Below, one piece after another: positions 8,143 to 15,285 of a DNA stretch of 33,944 nt. The DNA is from Oscillospiraceae bacterium (GTDB lineage: Bacteria; Bacillota; Clostridia; Oscillospirales; CAG-272): contig SVRJ01000001.1 in assembly GCA_015064885.1 (NCBI GenBank), positions 1 to 33,944 of the forward strand, read 5' to 3'. Below the pieces are notes generated by a model, which searched no databases, was not told where the DNA came from, and worked only from the letters and a program-made list of their open reading frames with translations. The position numbers were made by a program, and so were the translations under genes. Within the stretch, counting starts at the first letter, position 1, and every line of letters starts with the position of its first letter.

Positions 8143-8188
8143 CCCGGTTATGTTATCGGGGTGTGGGGCGGAGCCCCACGATTAAAAA
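8143..8188 (+). repeat. Dispersed palindromic repeat family R1, copy 3
   Basis: CCCGGTTATGTTATCGGGG is followed by TGTGGGGCGGAGCCCCACGATTAAAAAG. This is nearly the same as 13523-13569, with compensatory changes in the hairpin stem (GTGGGGC/GCCCCAC here, GGGGC/GCCCC there). It sits between the truB stop and the terminator. Confidence 0.8.
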
Positions 8189-8220
8189 GGTGGTCTATGT
8201 TGAGACCACCTTTATCTTTT
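8184..8220. terminator. Bidirectional terminator between truB and the decarboxylase gene
   Basis: An 11-bp perfect stem, AAAGGTGGTCT (8186-8196) with AGACCACCTTT (8203-8213), and a six-base loop. On the plus strand it is followed by ATCTTTTC; on the minus strand the flanking A run becomes CTTTTTAAT. The stop codon of the minus-strand decarboxylase gene lies within the stem, so one hairpin ends both converging transcripts. Confidence 0.85.
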
Positions 8221-9532
8221 CTATTTTGTATCTTTTAAAGATCTCCACCGCCTTGGGGCTTATCCTCTCCCCACTCACCACTATAGGGATAGCAGGAGGG
8301 CAGGACACCGTGGGAGAAGCGCATATCCTTCCCATGGCGTCGTTTACGCTGACAGTTTCGCTTCTTGCAAGGACAGCCTCTCTGACAGTCATGACGCTTT
8401 CCGCTTCTTCCGGGAATAAGCCGCTGTCATAGATGATGGCGGGCTTTGGCGTCAGCGCAGAAAAGACATCCTTCAGCCGCTTGAGATCCTTGTCTCTGTT
8501 TTCGGGGGTTATCATCAGCACAAGAAGGCTGTCGTCCGAAAATTCACACTCTATTCGGTCATTCCTTAAAATATCGGAAAGCTCGTCGCCAGTGTATCCG
8601 GATCTTGCGGCGTTCACGGTTATCTTCAGCGGCTCGGATCTCTCAACGTAAAAGCCTGTTTTTGAGATGAAGGCTTTTATTTCGTTTATATGCTCGATAC
8701 ACTCGGAGAGCCTGTCTCTGTAGCCGTCGGAAAGATACGCGTTGCATCTGTCGAGCGATTGCAGAATAAGATAGGACGGGCTGGTTGAAGCAAAGAGAGA
8801 CAATGCGCTCCGCGCCTCGGATATATAAAAGCTGTCTGCCGATGACGACACGTGCAGATATGCGCCTCCTGTAAGGACGGGAAGCGTCTTGTGCGCGCTG
8901 TCGCAGCACATATCCGCGCCAAGGGCGATAGGGTGGAGCGAGGGTGAAAGAAAACCGAGATACGCCCCGTGGGCGTTATCCACCAGAAGGGGGATACCCT
9001 TGCGCTTGCAGACGCTTGATATTCCGCTTATATCCGCAATGCTCCCGAGATAGTCGGGAGATGTGACGTAAACGGCAAAGATATCGTCGCTTATGGCGTC
9101 CTCTACCTCGCGTGCGCTGATATTACAGCTGCAGAGGTGCTTTTTTTCTTTGGGATAGAGCCATTTTACGTCAAGGTCGAGCAGGGCGCAAGCGTAAATA
9201 AAAGACTTATGTGCATTTCTGGAGGCGAGGACTGTCGGGCGCTTTTTACCGTTTCGTGCGCCTATGGAGGCAAGATAAAGCATAGCCTTGATACAGAGGC
9301 TTGATCCCTCCGCCGAATAAAAGGTATGCCCGCTCCCGAAAAGCCGGGTGGCGTTATCCTCGCTCTCCGCGATTATTCCGTCGGGGGAATAAAGGACGTC
9401 AGCACCGCATATCTCGGTTATATCGAGACGCTCACAGCCGATAAAGTCCTTCCCCTTATGCCCGGGCATATGGAATCTCGATATATCGCCGGTTGCGTAT
9501 TTTTTCACGAAATCAAGGATGGGTGTATTCAT
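8195..9532 (-). CDS. Orn/Lys/Arg decarboxylase-family PLP enzyme (short form)
   Basis: A 445-residue fold-type I PLP enzyme of the Orn/Lys/Arg decarboxylase family, in the short form common in Firmicutes (SpeA/Cad/YaaO-like). FHMPGHKG (20-27) is the family's N-terminal signature. PLP contacts are VDNAHG (184-189, D185) and DSAHKTLP (211-218), with Schiff-base lysine K215. The C-terminal region (about 365-440) is shortened compared with the large enterobacterial enzymes, and no N-terminal wing domain is present. Substrate (arginine, lysine or ornithine) cannot be told from sequence. AAGAAAGG precedes the ATG. It begins 25 nt after the SCIFF maturase stop, with no terminator between, so it is probably cotranscribed with scfA-scfB. 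Confidence 0.88.
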   Translation of the reverse strand: MNTPILDFVKKYATGDISRFHMPGHKGKDFIGCERLDITEICGADVLYSPDGIIAESEDNATRLFGSGHTFYSAEGSSLCIKAMLYLASIGARNGKKRPTVLASRNAHKSFIYACALLDLDVKWLYPKEKKHLCSCNISAREVEDAISDDIFAVYVTSPDYLGSIADISGISSVCKRKGIPLLVDNAHGAYLGFLSPSLHPIALGADMCCDSAHKTLPVLTGGAYLHVSSSADSFYISEARSALSLFASTSPSYLILQSLDRCNAYLSDGYRDRLSECIEHINEIKAFISKTGFYVERSEPLKITVNAARSGYTGDELSDILRNDRIECEFSDDSLLVLMITPENRDKDLKRLKDVFSALTPKPAIIYDSGLFPEEAESVMTVREAVLARSETVSVNDAMGRICASPTVSCPPAIPIVVSGERISPKAVEIFKRYKIEKIKVVST

Positions 9533-9557
9533 TTTCGATGCCTTTCTTCTTTGCGGC

Positions 9558-10946
9558 TTAGTTTTGTTCTTCTTTTTCCTCTGCTTCCGCTACCTGCATC
9601 ATTACCGCACATTCTATTCGCTTTTTAAAGAGGTCACAGCCGTAGCTGTAGACTCCCTTGATGCTTCCCGTAGCATGATAGGAGTTAGCCGCGCATCCGC
9701 CCGAGCAATACAGCTTTGCCCAGCAGTCCTTGCATTCCTCTCTTGAGTAGGCGTTGCAGGAGCGGAACTCGTCCTGAGCGGCGGTATTCGTGATGCCGTC
9801 CCACACGTTTCCGAGGCTGTATTTCGGATCTCCCACAAACTGATGGCAGGGGAATATCTCACCCCAGGGAGTTACCGCTACGTACTCTGTTCCCGAGCCG
9901 CAGCCGGTTATTCTCTTATAGATGCAGGGTCCGTTTTTAAGGTCGAGCATATAGTGATAGAAGGTGAAGGGTCTTCCCTCCTTTTTGCGCTTTATCATTT
10001 CCTTTGCGAGTCTTTCGTACTGCTCGTAAAGGACGGGCTTGTCCTCCTCTGTAAGAGCGTACGGGTCACCCGGTGCGCAGACGACCGGTTCCATACTGAG
10101 CTCGGTAAAGCCCATATCCGCCATATGGAGTATATCGTTTGTAAAATCGACGTTATTGTGTGTAAAGGTTCCGCGCATGTAATAGTCCTTGCCGCCGCGC
10201 ATTTCCACGAGGCGCTTGAACTTAGGGAGTATAACGTCGTAGCTTCCTCTTCCGAAATAGTCTTTACGGAAGTGGTCGTGTACCTCTCGTCTTCCGTCGA
10301 GGCTGAGAACTACGTTGCTCATCTCCTTATTGAGAAAATCTATAATTTCGTCGTCTATAAGCACTCCGTTTGTGGTGAGAGTAAAGCGGAAATTCTTGTT
10401 GTGCTGCTTTTCCACGCTTCTCGCGTAGGCAACGAGCTGTTTTACCACATCCCAGTTCATCAGCGGCTCACCGCCGAAGAAGTCTACCTCGAGGTTGCGT
10501 CTCGTCCCCGAGTTTGCTATGAGAAAGTCGAAAGCCTGCTTTCCCACCTCAAAGCTCATAAGCGCCCTGTCGCCCTGATATTTTCCCTGGCTTGCAAAGC
10601 AGTAGGAGCAGTTGAGGTTGCAGGTGTGCGCCACGTGAAGGCACATAGCCTTTACTACGTTGCTCGTGTTCTTGTAATTGTATGCGAGCTCCTCGTATAC
10701 GTCACTTGAAAAGAGCTTGCCGTCCTTTTCGAGTGTCTTTACGTCCTCTATGCACTCGAGCACCTCTTCCCTCGTCACGTCGGGAAGGTGTTCGTATTTT
10801 TTCGTGATAGCGGATACGATCTCCTCCGCGCTTGCGTTTTTATACATGGCGATAATATCGTACGCCACGTCGTCTACCGTGTGCACCGAGCCGCTGCAGG
10901 TGTCAAGGACTATATTATATCCGTTTAATTTATACTGATGTACCAT
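9558..10946 (-). CDS. scfB: SCIFF peptide maturase, radical SAM/SPASM enzyme
   Basis: Installs thioether cross-links (Cys sulfur to a partner residue) in the adjacent SCIFF peptide; 462 residues. The N-terminal 95 residues form a RiPP-recognition-like region that would grip the precursor leader. The radical-SAM motif is CNLNCSYC (109-116), followed by FFGGEPLMNW (157-166) and the TTNG and LSLDG strands. The SPASM region holds the auxiliary-cluster cysteines C341, C349, C367, C397, C405, C408, C414, C418 and C437 (GCGSGTEY, CKDCWAKLYCSGGC). All expected cysteines are present. GGAGATAGAA precedes the ATG. A stem-loop lies between it and the peptide gene. The pair is nearly universal in Clostridia; the biological role of the product is unknown. 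Confidence 0.95.
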   Translation of the reverse strand: MVHQYKLNGYNIVLDTCSGSVHTVDDVAYDIIAMYKNASAEEIVSAITKKYEHLPDVTREEVLECIEDVKTLEKDGKLFSSDVYEELAYNYKNTSNVVKAMCLHVAHTCNLNCSYCFASQGKYQGDRALMSFEVGKQAFDFLIANSGTRRNLEVDFFGGEPLMNWDVVKQLVAYARSVEKQHNKNFRFTLTTNGVLIDDEIIDFLNKEMSNVVLSLDGRREVHDHFRKDYFGRGSYDVILPKFKRLVEMRGGKDYYMRGTFTHNNVDFTNDILHMADMGFTELSMEPVVCAPGDPYALTEEDKPVLYEQYERLAKEMIKRKKEGRPFTFYHYMLDLKNGPCIYKRITGCGSGTEYVAVTPWGEIFPCHQFVGDPKYSLGNVWDGITNTAAQDEFRSCNAYSREECKDCWAKLYCSGGCAANSYHATGSIKGVYSYGCDLFKKRIECAVMMQVAEAEEKEEQN

Positions 10947-10977
10947 TTCTATCTCCGTTTCGTTATATAATACAAAG

Positions 10978-10998
10978 CGCTGCCCGTGAAGGGCAGCG
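10978..10998 (-). terminator. Stem-loop between SCIFF peptide and maturase genes
   Basis: CGCTGCCC (10978-10985) and GGGCAGCG (10991-10998) form an 8-bp perfect stem with a 5-base loop. On the minus strand it lies 16 nt after the peptide gene stop and is followed by CTTTGTATT, a poor U tract. It fits a partial terminator or mRNA-processing/stability element that keeps peptide expression above enzyme expression. Confidence 0.6.
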
Positions 10999-11014
10999 TT
11001 TCATATCAGAGTAA

Positions 11015-11167
11015 TCAGTTCTTTTTACTCTGATTCTCGCACTTCTGATTTGCAACACCGCAAGATGTTTTGCAAGCAGACTGGCAAGAGGTCTGGCATT
11101 CTCCGCAACCGCCGTTCTTTACGGTCTTGGTGATGTCCTTTGTTTCAACAGTTTTGATTCTGCTCAT
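11015..11167 (-). CDS. scfA: SCIFF ranthipeptide precursor (six cysteines in forty-five)
   Basis: A 50-residue RiPP precursor. The leader (1-20) ends in the conserved NGG; the core has six cysteines at 21, 24, 28, 32, 36 and 43 in the pattern CGECQTSCQSACKTSC and GVANQKC, the invariant SCIFF signature. The maturase encoded next forms thioether bridges in this core. A longer reading starting at 11218 is possible, but that ATG lies about six bases after the predicted transcription start with no ribosome binding site, whereas GTGAGGACAATAAA precedes the ATG at 11167. Driven by the consensus promoter at 11231-11259. Confidence 0.95.
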   Translation of the reverse strand: MSRIKTVETKDITKTVKNGGCGECQTSCQSACKTSCGVANQKCENQSKKN

Positions 11168-11230
11168 TTTATTGTCCTCACTTTTCGAAAATATATGTAA
11201 ACGTTTATTTTTACACATTATTATATGAAT

Positions 11231-11259
11231 ATTATATCATAATATGATACCGTTGTCAA
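11231..11259 (-). promoter_or_regulatory. Consensus promoter for the SCIFF operon
   Basis: On the minus strand TTGACA (11259-11254), a 17-bp spacer and TATAAT (11236-11231), with TGA just before the -10 (extended -10). Both hexamers match the consensus fully. The predicted transcript start is near 11224, giving a leader of about 57 nt before the peptide ATG at 11167. Confidence 0.85.
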
Positions 11260-11306
11260 GTACAATGCAAAAACTTTTTATTTTTTAGCGGGTTTATTTA
11301 AATTTC

Positions 11307-11992
11307 CCGTGGCTCTGCCCCAAACCCCGAAAGGATTTTATGAAATAAAATTCCTTTCTCTTTCACGCGCGCCGGCGCGTACTCGGTAAGAGGGCGTTAC
11401 GGAACGCCCCCTTAACTCCCGCCGCCAAAGGCTCTGCCTTTGGAAACCGCCAAAGGGGGAGGCTTCGCCGAATCCCCCTTTGGATTCCCCCTGAAATATT
11501 GGTTGGCGTCTTTGGGTGTGGTAGTGACGTGCAGGGCGGTGGGGTGGATATTAAACCGCTTGTTTTATGGCGGCTTACTTTTTCTTTTGCGGGCCGACCT
11601 TCGGCGGAAGTGTTTGTCAACATGCGAGGCTTTATGACTATTCCGCCCTTCGGGCGGTCTTGTACCGTGAGATTTTTTTATTATGCCTCACGACATAATA
11701 AACACTTCCGCCCGAAGGGTCGGCAGGTCTCCACCAATATCGGAGAGCTTTATCGTTTTACGCAAAGTTTATCTAAGTAGGATACCCCCTTTTTGGAGGG
11801 GGATCCAAGGGGGAGGTTGTGAGCGGTAGCGAATCCCTCCGCCCTTGGCGGTTTCCAAAGGCAGAGCCTTTGGCGGCGGGAGTTAAGGGGGCGTTCCGTA
11901 ACGCCCCCTTACCGCGTGCGGGTCGGCACCCGCAAAAGAGAAAGGAGCTTTATTTCATAAAGCCCCTTTAGGGTTGTGGGGCAAAGCCCCAC
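11307..11992. repeat. 690-bp nested inverted repeat element without coding capacity
   Basis: The core arms 11385-11453 and 11845-11913 are inverted copies with one mismatch in 69 bp. Outside them the similarity continues: 11307-11384 matches the complement of 11914-11992 (repeat R2 and a short GC palindrome whose bases differ between arms but still pair). Inside, a second pair lies at 11593-11615 and 11700-11724, the latter around AAACACTTCCGCC. The hairpin CCGCCCTTCGGGCGG (11643-11657) is near the centre. No credible ORF, transposase or RNA gene was found in the whole gene-free stretch 11260-12002. It could be a miniature mobile element or a recombination product of dispersed repeats. Confidence 0.8.
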
Positions 11993-12002
11993 AGCGTTTT
12001 TA

Positions 12003-13361
12003 TCAAAGGTCAAAGTACTTTTTCTGCATTTCGGGTATCTGACCCTTCATATCGCGGAGAATAGTCTCCGCCCTCTTGTCACCTGCTATGTATCTGTTCA
12101 TATAATATCCCTCCGCCTTGCACGCAAGATCGTGGAGCGGGAAGTAGTTCTCCATCAGGAAGCATCCGTATTTCATAAGTCTGAAATCACCGACGAGCCT
12201 GTATTCGGTGCTTATCGTGTCAACAGCGAGTGAATATTTGCTCTTTATTGCCGAGATAATCTCCTCACGTGTGTTTGCGTGCGAGAAAACTATCGTAGAG
12301 CAGATAGCGGCATTTCTGTTGTGCTCTGTAGAGCCGTGGCTGTCAGTGCTTCCGACTACGGGGTGGTCTATTCCCTTCGCCTTCATCTCATAGTAGAGTC
12401 CTGTCTGGAAGCCGTTGTGCGAGAATATATTCTCTCCTCCGAGCACCTCAAATGCGTCGAAGGGTGCCTTTTCGTATATATATTCGGTGTAGTCCTCGGG
12501 AAGCTGCATCATCTGGCAGAGCCAATACGGGTGCGGGAATATTCCGAGACCGCCCGCCGCCTTGACCTGCTCGTAGGTCCATTCGAGGACAGCATAGCTG
12601 AGTCTCTCGGACTTGTTTGCTCTGTCTACCTTTTCGGATCTCTTTTCGATCATCTCGACAAATTCTTCCTTCGTCATCGGGTCGGGTGCCTTGCCGTCAA
12701 GGCTTCTGCACGCGAGATCGCTTCCGTTCTTCTCCTCGTTCTTGCTCGGGAGGATGAGTGCGTTTACACTGAATCTACCGCCGAAGTTGACGTAGTGAAC
12801 GTTATTGAGGGGGAGGTGTATTTCCTCACCCGGAATGATGGCAAGGTCGGTGATATCCCCGTACGCTTCTATAGCGTCGAGAGAAGGATAATATCTGTGG
12901 TGGTCGGAAATTACGGTAAAGTCGTAGCCGTGTCCTCTGTAGTTAGCCGCAACGGTAGCAGGGCCTTCCTTTCCGTCCGAACGGCAGGTGTGCATATGGA
13001 GGTCTCCTCTGTAGGGTATCCTTCCCGCCATGTCCTCGCCAAGGCTGTAGAGCGAGAGAGTGAATTTCGGCTTTGCTTCTCCCTCGTCGTAGAAGTTTAC
13101 GTAGTGCTCGCCTTCTCCCTCAAAATAAGCGGTGAATCTGATGCATCCGTCCTCGTCCGGAACGACCGTGAGAGTGGTGCGTCCGCTTCTCTCGGGATAG
13201 ACGTGGGGGTTCGACTGGTTGACCTTGAGTATCTTCAGGGTGTATTCCTTGCCCCCCACAAATTCGGAGTGGAGTCCGAGGGGCTTTACGGTTATTGTTT
13301 TTTCTCTGTTTCCGAGGAACACCTTCGGAAAGATATCGTAATTATACAGGATCGCCTTCAT
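12003..13361 (-). CDS. PHP-domain metal-dependent phosphoesterase
   Basis: A 452-residue protein in two parts. Residues 1-115 are beta-rich and resemble a small sandwich domain of unknown role. The PHP domain follows: GDLHMHTCRSDG (119-130; H122, H124, D129), ISDHH (151-155), PGEEIH (177-182), an IFPHPYW motif and STDSHG near the C-terminal third. These residues would bind two or three metal ions for phosphoester hydrolysis; histidinol-phosphatase, 5'-3' nuclease and other activities occur in the superfamily, and the substrate is unknown. There is no signal peptide. AAAGGAGATCTCTTTT precedes the ATG and a strong promoter lies at 13404-13432. It is a single-gene transcript between repeat-rich spacers. 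Confidence 0.85.
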   Translation of the reverse strand: MKAILYNYDIFPKVFLGNREKTITVKPLGLHSEFVGGKEYTLKILKVNQSNPHVYPERSGRTTLTVVPDEDGCIRFTAYFEGEGEHYVNFYDEGEAKPKFTLSLYSLGEDMAGRIPYRGDLHMHTCRSDGKEGPATVAANYRGHGYDFTVISDHHRYYPSLDAIEAYGDITDLAIIPGEEIHLPLNNVHYVNFGGRFSVNALILPSKNEEKNGSDLACRSLDGKAPDPMTKEEFVEMIEKRSEKVDRANKSERLSYAVLEWTYEQVKAAGGLGIFPHPYWLCQMMQLPEDYTEYIYEKAPFDAFEVLGGENIFSHNGFQTGLYYEMKAKGIDHPVVGSTDSHGSTEHNRNAAICSTIVFSHANTREEIISAIKSKYSLAVDTISTEYRLVGDFRLMKYGCFLMENYFPLHDLACKAEGYYMNRYIAGDKRAETILRDMKGQIPEMQKKYFDL

Positions 13362-13403
13362 AAAAGAGATCTCCTTTCTGACGTTGTCTTTAGTGACAAT
13401 GAT

Positions 13404-13432
13404 ATTATATCATATCCGGCTCTGAAAGTCAA
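13404..13432 (-). promoter_or_regulatory. Promoter for the PHP-domain gene
   Basis: On the minus strand TTGACT (13432-13427), 17 bp, then TATAAT (13409-13404) with TGA in front (extended -10). The predicted start is near 13397 and the leader is about 36 nt. The surrounding spacer 13362-13703 also holds an R1 repeat copy and the divergent cpsB promoter, and no gene. Confidence 0.8.
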
Positions 13433-13522
13433 AGGCTTTTTTGATTTTTATATATTTTTATTTTGTCTTTGAAAATTTCCGAAAGGGGCTTTCAACGCGG
13501 GGCACCCCCACGAATAAAAACC

Positions 13523-13569
13523 CCCGGTTATGATATCGGGGTGTGGGGCAGAGCCCCGCGTTTAAAAAG
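13523..13569 (+). repeat. Dispersed palindromic repeat family R1, copy 4
   Basis: CCCGGTTATGATATCGGGG is followed by TGTGGGGCAGAGCCCCGCGTTTAAAAAG. It matches 8143-8188 closely. Just upstream, 13484-13515 (GGGGCTTTCAACGCGGGGCACCCCC) matches part of the der-mnmM spacer, so the copies come as composite blocks. Confidence 0.8.
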
Positions 13570-13600
13570 TTACATTTATGCTTTTTTTGTTCCTTTTCTC

Positions 13601-13629
13601 TTGACTTTTGTATAATAATGTGATATAAT
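13601..13629 (+). promoter_or_regulatory. Promoter for cpsBCD
   Basis: TTGACT (13601-13606), 17-bp spacer, TATAAT (13624-13629), preceded by TGA (extended -10). The predicted start is near 13636. The leader of about 68 nt contains a 6-bp hairpin, GAGTGT (13660-13665) with ACACTC (13670-13675), followed by AAATTTTT, which could act as a weak attenuator. Confidence 0.8.
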
Positions 13630-13703
13630 ATATATATGTATGCTTACTTATAATGCACAGAGTGTGCCAACACTCAAATTTTTAGTTTAAAAAGGGGAAC
13701 AAT

Positions 13704-14417
13704 ATGGATTTTTTCACGGATATTCACACACACATCGTTCCCGGTATAGATGACGGAGCAAAGAGCTATGAGGACTCGATGGCGATGATAGAAGCCGCCT
13801 ATAATGACGGAACACGCCGTATCCTCTTCTCACCTCACTATTATCCCGCCGGATTCGGTGACACGCATGAGAGAGCTCTTTCCGCATATGAGAAGCTTTC
13901 CGAGATCTGTAAAGAAAAATACCCCGACCTTAAGCTCTTCCTCGGAAATGAGCTTCATTATACTAAGGATTGCACCTCTCACATCCAGAGCGGAAAATGC
14001 AGAACGATGAACGGTACGGATTACGTTATGATAGACTTCACCGAAAACGAGAAGGATACCGTTATAGTGAAATCTATGCAGAAGATACTCAACACCGGAT
14101 ACCGTCCGGTCCTCGCACATGCGGAGCGTTACGTTAATCTCCCGATAGACAAGATCGACGAAATGCACAGGAGCGGAATAGTCATTCAGGTGAACGCGCA
14201 GTCTATTCTCGGCCGCGGCGGATTCAAGAGAAAGCACCGAGTCAAAAAGCTGCTGGCAGGAAATATAGCGGATATAGTTTCCTCTGACTGCCATGATATC
14301 AAGTACCGTCCGCCTCTCCTTCGCGAGTGCTACGTTTACGTGGCAAATAAGTACGGTGAGAGCTATGCGGACTACCTGTTCGGCAAGACGGCGTGCAAGC
14401 TTTTTGAGCTTGAATAA
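13704..14417 (+). CDS. cpsB: CpsB/YwqE-type tyrosine-protein phosphatase
   Basis: A 237-residue manganese-dependent PHP-fold phosphatase that removes phosphate from the BY-kinase CpsD and so sets capsule or exopolysaccharide chain length. Metal ligands are visible in TDIHTHIVPGIDDG (5-18; H8, H10, D16), SPHYYP (43-48), LGNELHY, VLAHAERY and SSDCHD towards the C-terminus. Length and motif order match CpsB/CapC/YwqE. AAAAAGGGGAACAAT precedes the ATG. It is first in the cpsB-cpsC-cpsD operon, 19 nt ahead of the modulator gene. Placing the phosphatase first is a usual order in Gram-positive loci. Confidence 0.93.
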   Translation: MDFFTDIHTHIVPGIDDGAKSYEDSMAMIEAAYNDGTRRILFSPHYYPAGFGDTHERALSAYEKLSEICKEKYPDLKLFLGNELHYTKDCTSHIQSGKCRTMNGTDYVMIDFTENEKDTVIVKSMQKILNTGYRPVLAHAERYVNLPIDKIDEMHRSGIVIQVNAQSILGRGGFKRKHRVKKLLAGNIADIVSSDCHDIKYRPPLLRECYVYVANKYGESYADYLFGKTACKLFELE

Positions 14418-14436
14418 AAAGAAAGGAAAATAAAAA

Positions 14437-15267
14437 ATGAACACAAAAAACGACATCAAAGAAATAAAGCTGGGCGAGCTTTGGAAGCTGTTTACCCAAA
14501 ACGCATTGTATATACTCCTCGCAGCTGTTATAGTAACTGTATCATCGTTTGTAATATATAAAATAGTTTACGTACCCGAATACACCTCTACGGCTACTAT
14601 GTATATCCTTCGCACGCAGAACGGAGATAACACCTCCTCAAGCCAGGCGTCGTCAGACTTCAACCTCGCGCTCAGCGTGGTTAACGACTGTGACTTCCTT
14701 ATAAAAGGCCATACCGTCGTAGACCGGGTAATAGACGAGCTTAAGCTTGACATCGAGTATAAGGAGCTCCAGAAAAGAATAACCACAAACAACCCGAACC
14801 AGACGAGAATCCTCGAGATCTCTGTAACCGCAGAATCTCCCGAGGAAGCAAAGCGCATAGTTGACAGCCTTTGCGTAATAGGCGCGGAGAGTATAAACGA
14901 TGCGATGAATATCAATCAGGTAAACCTCTTTGAATACGGAACACTCAACAGTGAACCGAGTAATAAGACCGGACTTTCGGTATTTCTTGTACTCGGATTC
15001 CTCGCTGCGATATTAGTATACGCAGTATTCCTTATGATCTATATTTTTGACGATACTATACACACCGAAGAGGATATCGAAAGCGCTCTCGGCCTTACCG
15101 TTATCGGCGAGATCCCCGACGCTAACTTCAACGGTACAAGACCTAACCGATATATGTACGGCAAGGCGTACGGTGCGCCTTACGGAATGCCTTACGGATA
15201 TACCCCGAATGGCAAGAATGCCAAAAACGACAACGGTCAGCAGAAAACAGATAGCTTAAAGAAGTAA
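14437..15267 (+). CDS. cpsC: CpsC/CapA-type chain-length modulator of a BY-kinase
   Basis: A Wzz-domain membrane protein of 276 residues that activates the cytoplasmic BY-kinase and controls polysaccharide length. TM1 spans about 23-45, an extracellular Wzz domain follows (about 46-178; YTSTATMYI is the typical first strand), and TM2 spans about 180-204. The cytoplasmic tail begins IFDDTIHTEEDIESALGL (203-220), the segment that contacts the kinase in this family. The extreme tail is unusual: residues 239-255 repeat Tyr-Gly-Pro units with tyrosines at 239, 241, 245, 249, 253 and 255. AAAGAAAGGAAAATAAAAA precedes the ATG. It is 18 nt upstream of cpsD. Confidence 0.92.
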   Translation: MNTKNDIKEIKLGELWKLFTQNALYILLAAVIVTVSSFVIYKIVYVPEYTSTATMYILRTQNGDNTSSSQASSDFNLALSVVNDCDFLIKGHTVVDRVIDELKLDIEYKELQKRITTNNPNQTRILEISVTAESPEEAKRIVDSLCVIGAESINDAMNINQVNLFEYGTLNSEPSNKTGLSVFLVLGFLAAILVYAVFLMIYIFDDTIHTEEDIESALGLTVIGEIPDANFNGTRPNRYMYGKAYGAPYGMPYGYTPNGKNAKNDNGQQKTDSLKK

Positions 15268-15285
15268 AGTATAGGAGGAAAAATA

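Noticed and set aside
7139-8143. A 334-codon minus-strand frame opposite truB
   Set aside because: Shadow of truB, whose catalytic motif and start are clear on the plus strand.
8197-8240. A 13-codon ORF starting inside the truB terminator
   Set aside because: The apparent ribosome binding site is the hairpin arm itself and the frame runs into the antisense of the decarboxylase gene; weaker than the case at 18276.
9843-10709. A 288-codon plus-strand frame opposite the SCIFF maturase gene
   Set aside because: Shadow of a gene with a complete radical-SAM/SPASM cysteine set.
11015-11218. A 67-codon form of the SCIFF precursor
   Set aside because: The extra ATG lies at the predicted transcription start without a ribosome binding site; the 50-residue form matches the family length.
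11363-11780. Short frames of 65-93 codons within the large inverted repeat
   Set aside because: They arise from repeat sequence, have low-complexity translations and no ribosome binding sites.
12279-13472. A 397-codon open frame on the plus strand opposite the PHP gene
   Set aside because: It is the antisense shadow of a gene with clear PHP motifs; its translation shows no domain and it runs through the gene's promoter.
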